41,168 nt of DNA from Arcobacteraceae bacterium (lineage in GTDB: Bacteria; Campylobacterota; Campylobacteria; Campylobacterales; Arcobacteraceae), in assembly GCA_029934475.1 (NCBI GenBank), contig JAOZMC010000009.1, positions 1-41,168 of the forward strand, read 5' to 3'. Under the pieces are notes generated by a model. That model was not told the DNA's origin, made no database searches, and was given only the letters and a program-made list of their open reading frames with translations. Position numbers and translations under genes: made by a program. Within the stretch, counting starts at the first letter, position 1, and each line of letters starts with the position of its first letter. Shown in pieces: positions 17,188-26,175 of this stretch.

Positions 17188-17217
17188 TAAGACAAACACA
17201 AGTATGTGCTTGTCTTA
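17188..17217. terminator. Hairpin between two convergent genes
   Basis: TAAGACAA-a-CACA, loop AGTA, TGTG-c-TTGTCTTA: 12 paired bases with one mismatch, centred between the convergent stops at 17157 and 17239. Flanking T-tracts are weak, so bidirectional termination is probable rather than certain. Confidence 0.6.
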
Positions 17218-17238
17218 TGGTTTGGCATTTGGTGCTAG

Positions 17239-18522
17239 CTATTCTGCTACGACACCAAATTTATACCGAATACCCAACATAATATTTGTTTGCATAGTAT
17301 GCTTCAGTGTTCCGTCTCCGTCTGGGTTTGCATCTGTAGCATTGTGCTTGAGGATTTGGTTCATAAGCAACACTTGAGCCTTGAGCGTGAGGTCAAAGTT
17401 GTCCGCAACACCATACAGCACACCAGCTTGGACGCCATACAGCAGACTGTCTTGCTTGAGAGATTTACCTTCTTCTACAGCATTGGCGAGAGGTGATTCG
17501 CTCCATGTCAGCATGCCATAGCCTGCCAATGCTCCAACCTTAAATCGCATACCAGTGCCACTGGTTATATAGTTGATACCCAAATATCCATTTATGACTT
17601 GTGCTTGTCCCCATGTTGTCATCTGGACATTTGCTGTAGCTGTGAGATTTTTGTTTAACACTACTCCTACACCTAAGTCGATAGCGGTCCCAGCAGGAGT
17701 ATCTAGGTCATCTTCTACCCACAAATCTTTGTCTATATCAGTCGTAGCGGTCCCTGTAGATGAACCTACCGAAGCCATAAGTATCAGTCCATCTACAAAC
17801 CACTCTTTGCCTCGTAGATAACTTTTGATGATATATACTCTAGTGTATCCTCTGTTGAAGTCTTTTTTTGTATCTGCTTTTCTATATGAATACTCTTTGG
17901 CATATTTATACATATCCTTATTTTTTTTGAAAAATTTATTTTTGATATAGACATATGCGATCTTGCTTCTGACTTTATATAAAGAGAAAGGAACACCAGT
18001 TATCTCTCTTCTTTTTATATACGAACCATTGTCCAGCCTACTCCAACCAGAACGATAATGTTTTTTGATAAGTATCAACTCATCTTTTTTGTATGAGATG
18101 GGCTTTTTGTATTTACTGCTTCTACCGTTTAATGCATAGTATCTTTTGACTAAACTAGCTGGACTATATCCAAACTTGTAGTTTTTTTTATATTTTTTGC
18201 TTTTTTTGGCTCTTTTTGATACATATTTCCAAAGTTTTTTATCTTTTTTGAGCTTTGAGTTTCTCTCGTATATTTCGGACTTAAAGCCTCTAATTTTAAA
18301 TAGCCTACCTGGCTTTTTTTCTATGTCAAATCTTTTTACATAGTTGTTGTTCTCAATCTTGCACCAGCCTGAGCTATAGCAATTTTTTACCTTGATATCT
18401 GCTTTTCTTTTAAAATATGTTAAATTTGTATCAAACGGCAAAGCTTGAGCTACTGCCAAGCTAGAACCAAACAGTGAAAGTGCCAACAATAGCAACTTAG
18501 ATTTATTTAAAATAACTTTCAT
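17239..18522 (-). CDS. Exported protein: two SH3-like repeats plus C-terminal beta-barrel-like domain
   Basis: 427 residues, function unknown. A signal peptide (MKVILNKSKLLLLALSLFGSSLAVAQA) is followed by two related segments of about 100 residues. The first has YSSGWCKIENNNYVKRFDI then LFKIRGFKSEIY; the second has YRSGWSRLDNGSYIKRREI then LYKVRSKIAYVY. Each runs into a Lys/Tyr-rich stretch ending YSPASLVKRYYALNG or YTRVYIIKSYLRGKEW. The GW...Y(V/I)KR core resembles bacterial SH3 domains that bind peptidoglycan. Residues 245-427 alternate hydrophobic and polar residues in Gly-rich strands (LGVGVVLNKNLTATANVQM; VGALAGYGMLTW; IMLGIRYKFG), as in small outer-membrane barrels. A wall-tethered outer-membrane protein is my inference. 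Good ribosome-binding site (aaggac); it diverges from the MFS operon. Confidence 0.65.
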   Translation of the reverse strand: MKVILNKSKLLLLALSLFGSSLAVAQALPFDTNLTYFKRKADIKVKNCYSSGWCKIENNNYVKRFDIEKKPGRLFKIRGFKSEIYERNSKLKKDKKLWKYVSKRAKKSKKYKKNYKFGYSPASLVKRYYALNGRSSKYKKPISYKKDELILIKKHYRSGWSRLDNGSYIKRREITGVPFSLYKVRSKIAYVYIKNKFFKKNKDMYKYAKEYSYRKADTKKDFNRGYTRVYIIKSYLRGKEWFVDGLILMASVGSSTGTATTDIDKDLWVEDDLDTPAGTAIDLGVGVVLNKNLTATANVQMTTWGQAQVINGYLGINYITSGTGMRFKVGALAGYGMLTWSESPLANAVEEGKSLKQDSLLYGVQAGVLYGVADNFDLTLKAQVLLMNQILKHNATDANPDGDGTLKHTMQTNIMLGIRYKFGVVAE

Positions 18523-18651
18523 TTTTGTCCTTTTTTATATAAAGTTTGTAAATTATAACATAAAATATTTAATTTAACTCGGTTTAGCAGTATATTTTGC
18601 AAAATTTGACAAAAATTGGTCTATTTTATATTGTTTTGATACAATATCTTT

Positions 18652-19764
18652 ATGACATCAAACAGATCAAATTTTCTATATATAAGTATATTTTACCTAT
18701 TTTATTTCGCCACTATCGGTGTGTTTATAATATTTATGCCAAAACTTCTATATAGTATAGGCTACACTACATACGAGATAGGCTTGGTGTTTGCTATAGT
18801 TCCTCTCATGCGGTTTTTGTCGCCGTATCTGTTTGTGAGAAAAGTAGTGCTAACCTCGACTATACTCACCTATTCGCTAGTATTGACAGCTATATTTGGA
18901 TTTTGCTTATTTTTTACCATAGATAGCTTTTGGTGGTTTTTTGTGAACAATATCTTTTTGGGCTTCACTATGAGCTTGATACTGCCATATATGGAGAACT
19001 TAGCTGTGCAAACACTCGGCAAAGATATGTATGGTAGGTCTAGGATGTTTGGGTCTATAGGGTTTCTGCTAGTAGCCATGATATTGCCATATATTATAGT
19101 AGATCAACTTTATATAGTGTTGGATTTTTTCTTTTTGTTTGTGTCGCTTATGTGTGTGTTTGCATATGTGTGCTTATTTCACGAAAACTTTCAAAGCAAG
19201 ACAAACGATATATACGATGAAAAGTTTTCACTTCTTGCTCACAAATACTTTTGGATAAGTCTGTTTCTCATGCAAGTTAGTTTTGGTGGGTTTTATAATT
19301 TTTTCACTATATATGAGTCATCGTATGGCTTGGAACTAGATACTATAGGTTACCTGTGGGCTTTTGGTGTGTTGTGTGAGATTGTCATGTTGTATTATCA
19401 AAAGATAACTTTGAAAAACAACTTGCTAACTATGATAAAACTCTCTATAGTTCTCACTATTGTAAGATGGCTTATTTTATATATCTATCCAGAAAGTCTA
19501 ACTTTGGTCTATATATCGCAGTCGTTGCATGCATTTAGCTTCGGTCTATATCATAGCAGTGTAGTGATATATTTATACAGCTTGTATCAAAACAAAAAAT
19601 TAGCTCAACAATTTTTGTTTGGTATAGGCTATGGTCTTGGTGGCTTTGTAGGTGCCATAGGAGCTGGGTGGGCTTATGGTGAGTATCTCTTTTTATATAG
19701 TGCTTTGGTTGCTTTGCTATCTTTTATCTCTATATGGTATTATAAGCCAAAAGGTGTGTTATGA
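18652..19764 (+). CDS. Major facilitator superfamily transporter
   Basis: 370 residues, about 12 hydrophobic segments, no soluble domain. The pattern fits the small MFS_1-like branch related to nucleoside and phenylpropionate transporters: GYTTYEIGLVFAIVPLMRFLSPYLF after helix 2 and GRSRMFGSIGFLLVA between helices 4 and 5. The substrate is not readable. I see no clear Shine-Dalgarno before ATG 18652; a TACAAT at 18640-18645 and a TATATT further up leave little room for a leader, so initiation may be nearly leaderless. It opens a run of seven same-strand genes that overlap at every junction. The next gene is nucleoside-related, which may hint at the cargo. Confidence 0.82.
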   Translation: MTSNRSNFLYISIFYLFYFATIGVFIIFMPKLLYSIGYTTYEIGLVFAIVPLMRFLSPYLFVRKVVLTSTILTYSLVLTAIFGFCLFFTIDSFWWFFVNNIFLGFTMSLILPYMENLAVQTLGKDMYGRSRMFGSIGFLLVAMILPYIIVDQLYIVLDFFFLFVSLMCVFAYVCLFHENFQSKTNDIYDEKFSLLAHKYFWISLFLMQVSFGGFYNFFTIYESSYGLELDTIGYLWAFGVLCEIVMLYYQKITLKNNLLTMIKLSIVLTIVRWLILYIYPESLTLVYISQSLHAFSFGLYHSSVVIYLYSLYQNKKLAQQFLFGIGYGLGGFVGAIGAGWAYGEYLFLYSALVALLSFISIWYYKPKGVL

Positions 19765-20294
19765 TATTTTGTGCTGGTGGAAATGAGGATTTTAAATTTG
19801 CCAAACCTTTGGGCATAGGGCTAGTAGATGTGACGGCGACACTCACAAAGATATGTATGTTTGATAGACCACAGAGCATACTGTTTGTAGGCTCTGCTGG
19901 AAGTTATGGACGACACGGTATATATGATATAGTCCATAGCGACACGGCTACAAACATAGAGATAGGGTATTTTGAAAACAGATGTTATACTCCTATAGAC
20001 AATATAGTCCAAGCTACAGGCGATAGACACACAGACAAAACTATAGTGAACTCATCAAACTATATTACGACAGACAGCACAGCTAGCAAAGAGTTTCTAG
20101 CTCGTGGTGTGGAGCTTGAAAATATGGAGTTTTATGCTGTATTAAAAGTAGCAAAGATGTTTGATATATCTGCTAGTGGTCTGTTTGTCGTGACAAACTA
20201 CACAAACAGTCAAGCTAGTGAGCAGTTTGTAGCAAATCACAAACAAGCTATACAAAAACTGAAAGCTTATTTAGAAAACAGAGGAAAACTATGA
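19761..20294 (+). CDS. Purine-nucleoside phosphorylase / MTA-SAH nucleosidase-like protein, short
   Basis: 177 residues against about 230 for MTAN. It begins MIFCAGGNEDFKFAKPLGIG and keeps the phosphorylase-fold landmarks: SILFVGSAGSYG (the GxAG loop), ELENMEFYAVLKVA (the purine/ribose-binding VEMEaaA motif) and FVVTNYTN. In active nucleosidases and PNPs the last position holds a catalytic Asp (SD); here it appears to be Asn, so activity on the usual substrates is uncertain. Start and stop overlap neighbours by ATGA on both sides. Related short proteins are commonly annotated as purine-nucleoside phosphorylase in Campylobacterota. A salvage step linked to the upstream transporter is possible. 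Confidence 0.7.
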   Translation: MIFCAGGNEDFKFAKPLGIGLVDVTATLTKICMFDRPQSILFVGSAGSYGRHGIYDIVHSDTATNIEIGYFENRCYTPIDNIVQATGDRHTDKTIVNSSNYITTDSTASKEFLARGVELENMEFYAVLKVAKMFDISASGLFVVTNYTNSQASEQFVANHKQAIQKLKAYLENRGKL

Positions 20295-21502
20295 AACTAT
20301 TTATTGCATTATTGCTAGTATATATCAACCTATCTGCCTTTGTCATAGATAGGCGAGAGTCAAAAACCACACACAACTCCTATTTTGTATATCCGCTTGT
20401 GTTAAGTATGCCAGGACTTGGCAGTGCCTACGGCGCTGGTGTCATGGGCAACAATCTGTTTCAAACCGATACAGATGTTATGCTACTACATATGAGAGGC
20501 GACTTCCAACTTGATATAGCCACTGTGGCAAATATACCTATATATGAAAAAGATTCACATGTGCTTTCTGTTAGTTTAGCATATCTTAGATTTCAAGATG
20601 GGACTATAGAGGCATTTGAAAGGGGTCGAGACTCAAAGCTTGATGATAAGTTTTATTTTGACACAAATGAGTTTAAAACCTATGGCGGTGAGCTATCGGC
20701 GAAGCTGTTTGACGGGCAGTTTGAGATATATGGCGGTCAATCAAAGGCATTTGTAGATCCAAACAGCATAAGAGACAAAGATGACAACGATGTAGCTAGC
20801 AACATAGGCGATATAGATATGCGTATGTCCAGATACGGTATCTATCTGGACGATACAGACAACAGACTTGACCCACGAGTGGGATATAGAGTCCAGCTAG
20901 AGAGATATGGTGTCAAACACGATGAAAAAAAGTTTAGCGATGGATACCAAAACGATATAAGTATGACAGCATTTGTGCCGATATTTAGCGACAAACATAT
21001 AGTTGTAGCCAACTATTTTCACTCTGGAGCAGTTATCACAAGGCAAGGCAATGTCGATCCTGCTGACTATATGTGCGACCCTGCCGATGCTACTTGTATC
21101 CAAGCCATATACGATGAAGTGAGACGAAGACGAGAAGAGGAGGTCAAAAAAGGCAATGCCACATCGCTAGGTGGCACACAGAGGCTTAGAGCCTATCCTC
21201 AAGGACGATTTTATGATACATATACTGCTTTTGTGGGGCTAGAGCATAGATGGTATCTGTTTGAACATTGGAAGCCGTTTGATAAATATGCTTTCAAGGG
21301 TGTCCATACAGCTATCCAGCTAGCATTTTTCCAAGAGTGGGGACAAGTACACGACAAAGATAACCACAAACTATATGAAGATATGAAAAGCTCTACAGGT
21401 GCGGGTGTGCGATTTTTATTTAACACCATGACCGCCAGACTAGATGTAGCGACAGGAGCCGAAGGCGAACAGGTTACATTTTTCTATGGATATTCGTTTT
21501 GA
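20291..21502 (+). CDS. BamA/Omp85-superfamily-like outer-membrane beta-barrel protein
   Basis: 403 residues. A short signal peptide (MKLFIALLLVYINLSAF) is followed by a barrel-like pattern of amphipathic strands and a C-terminal Phe in FFYGYSF, the signal recognised by the BAM machinery. The C-terminal part (YTAFVGLEHRWYLF, IQLAFFQEWGQVHD, GAGVRFLFNTMTARLDVA) resembles the surface-antigen (D15) barrel domain with its Gly-Arg-rich strands. No POTRA domains are present, so this is a barrel-only member. It sits in an envelope operon with an M23 peptidase and lpxC. Start codon overlaps the upstream stop (ATGA); its own stop overlaps the TTG start of the DHH gene. Confidence 0.75.
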   Translation: MKLFIALLLVYINLSAFVIDRRESKTTHNSYFVYPLVLSMPGLGSAYGAGVMGNNLFQTDTDVMLLHMRGDFQLDIATVANIPIYEKDSHVLSVSLAYLRFQDGTIEAFERGRDSKLDDKFYFDTNEFKTYGGELSAKLFDGQFEIYGGQSKAFVDPNSIRDKDDNDVASNIGDIDMRMSRYGIYLDDTDNRLDPRVGYRVQLERYGVKHDEKKFSDGYQNDISMTAFVPIFSDKHIVVANYFHSGAVITRQGNVDPADYMCDPADATCIQAIYDEVRRRREEEVKKGNATSLGGTQRLRAYPQGRFYDTYTAFVGLEHRWYLFEHWKPFDKYAFKGVHTAIQLAFFQEWGQVHDKDNHKLYEDMKSSTGAGVRFLFNTMTARLDVATGAEGEQVTFFYGYSF

Positions 21503-22443
21503 ATCCTATAAAACTGATAAAGAAAAGCAAATATATCATCATAGCCACACACGAAAATCCAGATACAGATACTATGTGCTGTGCTATAGCTATGGGTCTA
21601 GCTCTCAAACAACTAGAAAAAAAATACAAGATATACAACAGTTCCAAAAATATATCTCACAAATACAAGATATTTGAAAACTATGGCAAAATCACCAATA
21701 TTGAGCCAGCTTTTTATGACTTAGCCATATATGTAGATTGTGCGACTACCTCTAGGGTAGGAGCGAAACTTAGCATAGACACAACTATCATAAACATAGA
21801 CCATCACCAGTCCAACAACAACTTTGGTGATATAAATATAGTAGATGCCTCCGCTGTGAGTTGTGGCTTGGTAGTTTATGGGTTTTTAAAAACACACGGC
21901 ATAACTATAGACAAAGATATGGCTAGTGCTTTATACTTGAGTATATACGACGACAGCAAAGCTTTTACCAAACACAGCTGCGGTAGTGATATATACAGCA
22001 CAATAGATGATTTGACCAAATTGGGAGCAACACCAAACCATCTATCGCTGAAGTTTTTGCAGACAGATAGTTTGTCCAAATATAGACTGTTGCCAAAGAT
22101 ATATGGTAGTCTAAAACTTCACGACCAAGGTCGCATAGCCACGATAAAACTTAGACAAAAGTGGCTGACCCAAACCAAAGCAGATATAAGTAGTGGTGAT
22201 GATGTGCCATATGATATACTCAACATAAAAATAGTCAAAATAGTGCTATATTTCAAACAGCTCCAACATGGACAGACAAAAGTATCTATACGAGCAAAAG
22301 GCGGTATAAATATTAGCAAACTGGCAAATTTTTTTGATGGTGGAGGGCATAAAAGTTCGCTCAGCCTAAAATTTAAAGATAAATCGATAAAATGCATAAA
22401 AAATGTCATCATAGACAAAATCAAGGAATCAAACATTGTTTAG
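21499..22443 (+). CDS. DHH/DHHA1 phosphoesterase (NrnA-like)
   Basis: 314 residues from a TTG that overlaps the upstream TGA; no ATG exists near the expected N-terminus. Motif I is HENPDTD (residues 18-24), motif II is in YVDCATTSRVG, motif III is NIDHHQSN (about 95) and motif IV is in YDDSKAF. The DHHA1 substrate-binding motif GGGHKSS lies near residue 282. NrnA-type enzymes degrade short oligonucleotides from the 5' or 3' end and also dephosphorylate pAp, using Mn ions. All metal ligands are present. Whether this is an oligoribonuclease, a pAp phosphatase or a cyclic-dinucleotide phosphodiesterase cannot be told. The stop overlaps the M23 gene start by 8 bases. Confidence 0.88.
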   Translation: MNPIKLIKKSKYIIIATHENPDTDTMCCAIAMGLALKQLEKKYKIYNSSKNISHKYKIFENYGKITNIEPAFYDLAIYVDCATTSRVGAKLSIDTTIINIDHHQSNNNFGDINIVDASAVSCGLVVYGFLKTHGITIDKDMASALYLSIYDDSKAFTKHSCGSDIYSTIDDLTKLGATPNHLSLKFLQTDSLSKYRLLPKIYGSLKLHDQGRIATIKLRQKWLTQTKADISSGDDVPYDILNIKIVKIVLYFKQLQHGQTKVSIRAKGGINISKLANFFDGGGHKSSLSLKFKDKSIKCIKNVIIDKIKESNIV

Positions 22444-23827
22444 TCATAAATACAAAAAAAGTCTTCCATGGAGCAAAATAGTTTTCATATTTATTTTGCT
22501 GTGTTTAGTAGCAGTGGGATTTTATATCAAGTTTTCGCCAAAATTTGAACACAAGCCACCTACCATAGATAGTGTAGATAGTTTGTATTGGAACTTAAAA
22601 GACGACATAGCTATAAAGCTATTTGACGACAGCGGTATTAGACGATATGAAGTGGTTTTAAAAGTAGGCAAAAAACAGATAGTGCTAGAAAATAAAAATG
22701 TCATGACTATGAAGCAAAAGATAAATCTCTTGCTAAACAGCGAGTATCTGGATGATATAGCAGACAACACTTCGGCTAAACTAGTCGTGCGAGTAGTAGA
22801 TAGTAGTAGTTGGAATTTTTTCAAAGGCAACGAAGCTATCAAAACTATAGATATGATGATAGACAAAAAAAAGCCCAACCTGTCGTTGATAGCAAACAGT
22901 AGATACATCACTCGTGGAGGTAGTGCCATAGCGATAGTGAAGCTAAACGACAAAAACCTAAAAGAAGCATATCTTATGTTTGCCGATGAAACTAGATTTG
23001 AGCTAATACCATATATGAAAGATGGCTACTATATATCGCTTTTTGCTTGGAAAATTGATATAGAAGAGTTTAAGACTACCTATGTGGTGGCATATGACAA
23101 AGCAAACAACAAAACCAAACTCAAGATACCTCTGTATATAAGAGACCGCAAAATAAAAACAGACAAGATAAAAATAGGTGAAAAGTTCATAAAGACAGTC
23201 AGTCGTGATGTCCTAGAGCAAAGTAGTATGACAGTGCCAAAGGACTTGACAGCGAGATTTATCAAGCAAAACAAGGATCTCAGAGCAGAAAACATAGCGA
23301 CCATACAGAAGCAAACTATCAAACATATGGACAAAACTATGGTGAAAGAGTTTCATATCAAACCGTTTAAAAGACTTGACAAATCTATCAAGACAGCAGG
23401 ATTTGCTGAGAGACGACACTACTACCTCAACGACGAGAAGATCAACGAAGCATGGCACCTAGGGTTGGACTGGGCAAGTGTGAGAAATGCACCTATATAT
23501 AGCACAAACAGTGGCAAAGTTATATTTAAAGACTATCTTGGTATATATGGCGACTCTATCATCATAGACCATAGCCTTGGGCTAGCTTCTATATACTCAC
23601 ATACTAGCACTCAGTTTGTAGATATAGACGATGAGATCAAAAGCGGACAAAAGATAGCAAAGACAGGCGAAACAGGGGCAGTGCTAGGCGATCATTTGCA
23701 CTTTGGTGTATTGGTGCAGGGCATAGAAGTAAATCCAAACGAATGGACAGATAAAAAATGGATAAAAGAGATGATACTAAACACTATGAAAACTAGCAAC
23801 GATATCATAAAAGATGAGACCAAATGA
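22436..23827 (+). CDS. M23-family peptidoglycan endopeptidase, membrane-anchored
   Basis: 463 residues from the TTG at 22436, which follows a good Shine-Dalgarno (aagga, 10 bases upstream). A basic start (FSHKYKKSLPWSK) and one membrane helix (about 14-32) give an N-in anchor with a periplasmic body. Residues 40-320 are beta-rich and unassigned. The LytM domain holds the zinc ligands HLGLD (His about 340, Asp about 344) and HLHFG (His about 420), with the GRVIF-like NSGKVIFKDY and GIYGDSIIIDH stretches usual in active M23 enzymes. In Campylobacterota, M23 peptidases of this kind trim cross-links that set cell shape. It is coupled to lpxC by an ATGA overlap. Confidence 0.9.
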   Translation: MFSHKYKKSLPWSKIVFIFILLCLVAVGFYIKFSPKFEHKPPTIDSVDSLYWNLKDDIAIKLFDDSGIRRYEVVLKVGKKQIVLENKNVMTMKQKINLLLNSEYLDDIADNTSAKLVVRVVDSSSWNFFKGNEAIKTIDMMIDKKKPNLSLIANSRYITRGGSAIAIVKLNDKNLKEAYLMFADETRFELIPYMKDGYYISLFAWKIDIEEFKTTYVVAYDKANNKTKLKIPLYIRDRKIKTDKIKIGEKFIKTVSRDVLEQSSMTVPKDLTARFIKQNKDLRAENIATIQKQTIKHMDKTMVKEFHIKPFKRLDKSIKTAGFAERRHYYLNDEKINEAWHLGLDWASVRNAPIYSTNSGKVIFKDYLGIYGDSIIIDHSLGLASIYSHTSTQFVDIDDEIKSGQKIAKTGETGAVLGDHLHFGVLVQGIEVNPNEWTDKKWIKEMILNTMKTSNDIIKDETK

Positions 23828-24726
23828 GACAAAGAACGATAAACAAACCCATAGATATTACAGGTATAGGACTACACAAAGGAGTGCCGGTCAATATGAC
23901 ACTAGAGCCACTAGGAGACAACCAAGGCATAGTGTTTTATAGAAGTGACAAAGCAGTGAGCATACCGCTTTGTGTTGAAAATGTAGTAGATACAAAGATG
24001 GCGACAGTTATAGGCAAAGATGGTGTCATAGTCTCTACTATAGAACATCTGTTATCTGCTATATATGCTTATGGTATAGACAACTTACGAGTCGTTTTAG
24101 ACAATGACGAAGTGCCAGTGCTGGACGGTAGCAGTAGTGGCTATTGTCTGCTATTAGATGAAGTAGGTATCAAAGAGCTGTCAGAGCCAAAAAAAGTGCT
24201 AGTAGTCACCAAGCCAGTGGAGATAAAAGTAGATGGCAAAACAGTCAAGCTACTACCCAGCGATGATATCGTGTATGATTTCAAGATAGATTTTGATCAT
24301 CCTAGTATAGGTCAGCAGGATTTTCGGTTTGATTATTCTGTGCGACAATACAAAGAAGATATAAGCCGTGCTAGGACTTTTGGATTTTTGCACGAAGTTC
24401 AACACCTCCAAGCCCAAGGACTAGCTCTAGGAGGAAGCTTGGACAATGCTATCGTCCTAGATGAAGACAAAGTGCTAAATACCGAAGGCTTGCGATACGA
24501 TGACGAATTTGTCCGACACAAGATACTAGATGCTATAGGCGATATGGCTCTAGTAGGATACACTATAGTGGGGTATTATGATGCTATGGCTGGTAGTCAC
24601 CATCTCAACCATCTATTGACAAAAAAATTGCTAGCGTCAAAAGCCAACTACAAGATAGTAGATCTAGAAGAGGCAATACAACACAAAGAGATGCTAGAGC
24701 TAGCTTATGACAAAGCCAAAGCATAA
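23824..24726 (+). CDS. lpxC: UDP-3-O-acyl-N-acetylglucosamine deacetylase
   Basis: 300 residues. LpxC removes the acetyl group in the committed step of lipid A synthesis. It opens RQRTINKPIDITGIGLHKG. The zinc site is His in TIEHLLSAI (about residue 75) and the pair in RHKILDAIGD (about 230 and 234). The catalytic His lies in GSHHLNH (about 260). The substrate-binding VPVLDGSS and the RARTFGFLHE loop are present. The window therefore describes a Gram-negative cell with lipid A. The last 20 bases overlap the TsaB-like gene. Confidence 0.97.
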   Translation: MRQRTINKPIDITGIGLHKGVPVNMTLEPLGDNQGIVFYRSDKAVSIPLCVENVVDTKMATVIGKDGVIVSTIEHLLSAIYAYGIDNLRVVLDNDEVPVLDGSSSGYCLLLDEVGIKELSEPKKVLVVTKPVEIKVDGKTVKLLPSDDIVYDFKIDFDHPSIGQQDFRFDYSVRQYKEDISRARTFGFLHEVQHLQAQGLALGGSLDNAIVLDEDKVLNTEGLRYDDEFVRHKILDAIGDMALVGYTIVGYYDAMAGSHHLNHLLTKKLLASKANYKIVDLEEAIQHKEMLELAYDKAKA

Positions 24727-25171
24727 GGTAGTCGTCCTAAGTATATCTACACCGCTTTTGGTAGGAATATATGTAGATGATATACTTATAGACAGCTACA
24801 GCAAAGATGGACTGACTAGTGATCTGTTGCCAGAAATATTTGAGGACATTATGGCTAGATACCACATAGACACCGTGCTATATATCAGTGGTCCAGGGTC
24901 GTATATGGCGATAAAAGTTTGCTATATATTTCTCACTACTTTATCTATAATCAAGGATTTTGAGCTACTGTCATGTAGTGGATTTGAGTTTAACCGTAGC
25001 AGTGCTATCAAAGCTATCAACGATAGGTATTTTTACAAGATAGGCGATGATATCGTGCTAAAAAAACTAGAGCAAACAGACGAGATATATCCGTTTGCTT
25101 TGCCAAACAGCTTGGAGCATATCAAAAGCTCCACAGACACAAAGCCCAACTTTGTATTGCCAGTGATATAA
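24707..25171 (+). CDS. TsaB-like protein, shortened
   Basis: 154 residues against about 230 for E. coli TsaB. The N-terminal ASKHA-fold half is recognisable: VVLSISTPLLVGIYVDD (strands 1-2), then ISGPGSYMAIKVCYIFLTTL, equivalent to the GPGSFTGLRIG helix. The C-terminal half is reduced. TsaB pairs with TsaD in making the t6A base at tRNA position 37; it is non-catalytic, and short versions beside lpxC are common in Campylobacterota as I recall. The start lies inside lpxC (20-base overlap). It ends the 18652-25171 operon, 9 bases before the convergent YigZ-like gene. Confidence 0.65.
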   Translation: MTKPKHKVVVLSISTPLLVGIYVDDILIDSYSKDGLTSDLLPEIFEDIMARYHIDTVLYISGPGSYMAIKVCYIFLTTLSIIKDFELLSCSGFEFNRSSAIKAINDRYFYKIGDDIVLKKLEQTDEIYPFALPNSLEHIKSSTDTKPNFVLPVI

Positions 25172-25180
25172 TACTGCTGT

Positions 25181-25744
25181 CTAGTCACTCTGTATTTTCT
25201 CATATTGCTCTGCTGTCGCCCTTGTGTCTATCTGGATATCATTATCAAAGATTATATCTACTATCTCTATGTCTTGTTGTTTTAGTCTATATTTTAGTCT
25301 GTTTAGCTCTGTATAATTTATGACGATAGTTTTGTCTATAAGCTTTTTGTATATTTCAAGTTCCGCTACATCTATGACAGTATGGACGGCTTGACTATAA
25401 GCTCTCACAAGCCCACCAGTGCCTAGCTTAGTCCCTCCAAAATACCGCACTATTATGACCGCTGTATTTATAATATTTTCACCAGATAGTACCGCTAGAG
25501 ATGGTTTGCCAGATGTGCCTCTAGGTTCACCATCGTCACTGCTGTTTTCGACTATTTGTCCTGTGCCGTTGAGATATCTATAAGCATAGACAAAATGCCT
25601 GGCTTTGGGGTGCTTGAGCTTGAGTGTAGCCAAAGTATCAGCAAATAAACTATACGGACAGATATATGCTATGAACTTGGATATTTTTATCTCTGTGGTG
25701 TAGCTGTATCTATCTGTGGTTTGTTTCGTGGCGTATGTTTGCAA
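25181..25744 (-). CDS. YigZ/IMPACT-family protein (UPF0029)
   Basis: 187 residues. The family core is clear: SSDDGEPRGTSGKPSLAVL followed by VIIVRYFGGTKLGTGGLVRAYSQAV. It is the conserved N-terminal IMPACT domain, with a smaller C-terminal part. Biochemical function is not established for bacterial members. The only start in the right place is a TTG at 25744 without an obvious Shine-Dalgarno, so the exact N-terminus is uncertain. It lies immediately downstream of tmRNA on the same strand. Confidence 0.85.
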   Translation of the reverse strand: MQTYATKQTTDRYSYTTEIKISKFIAYICPYSLFADTLATLKLKHPKARHFVYAYRYLNGTGQIVENSSDDGEPRGTSGKPSLAVLSGENIINTAVIIVRYFGGTKLGTGGLVRAYSQAVHTVIDVAELEIYKKLIDKTIVINYTELNRLKYRLKQQDIEIVDIIFDNDIQIDTRATAEQYEKIQSD

Positions 25745-25782
25745 AAAAAGATAAAAAGATTTATGAAAATTTCTCGATAATA

Positions 25783-26146
25783 TGGTGGACCAGTGGGGGA
25801 TCGAACCCCAGTCCTAAACCAACCTAACATAAGCCTCTACATGCTTAGCAAAGCTTATATCTCGTTGTGTATGGCGAAGCTTCCAAATGCCATACAAACA
25901 AAGGTTAAAGGTGTCTCATATAGATAAAACCAACATCTATACAACAAGCTATTAGACTATGACTGACTTAAAATATATGCAATAGCAACATATAAAAGTC
26001 AGCTCCAAAAATTAAACTTACGCTATTTTAGCGAAAGCTGGAGAATAATTTGTATTATTTGCGTCTAAAATTTTTGAGTTTTTGTCGTAACTCACACGAA
26101 CATGCTACTTATATCGAGTTAATATAGTCGAAACCATGTCTAGCCC
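25783..26146 (-). ncRNA. ssrA: tmRNA (transfer-messenger RNA)
   Basis: 364 nt. The 3' end carries the T-arm and acceptor: TGGGGTTCGATCCCCCA, then CTGGTCC-A-CCA ending at 25783. The 5' end GGGCTAG (26146-26140) pairs with CTGGTCC over seven positions with two wobbles, fixing the 5' boundary. The tag frame on the minus strand, 26062 to 26018, encodes ANNTNYSPAFAKIA and ends TAA, close to the ANN...APAYAKAA type of epsilonproteobacteria. tmRNA with SmpB frees stalled ribosomes and adds this degradation tag. The CCA is encoded. A -10-like TAAAAT lies at 26159-26164. Confidence 0.97.
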
Positions 26147-26175
26147 AAAAAGTAGTCTATTTTATCTAGTTAAAC

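Noticed and set aside
25790-25850. A plus-strand tRNA suggested by GGATCGAACCCC
   Set aside because: This is the reverse complement of the tmRNA T-arm. The 5' partner (GGGCTAG) and tag frame are 350 bases away on the minus strand, so it is ssrA and not a tRNA.
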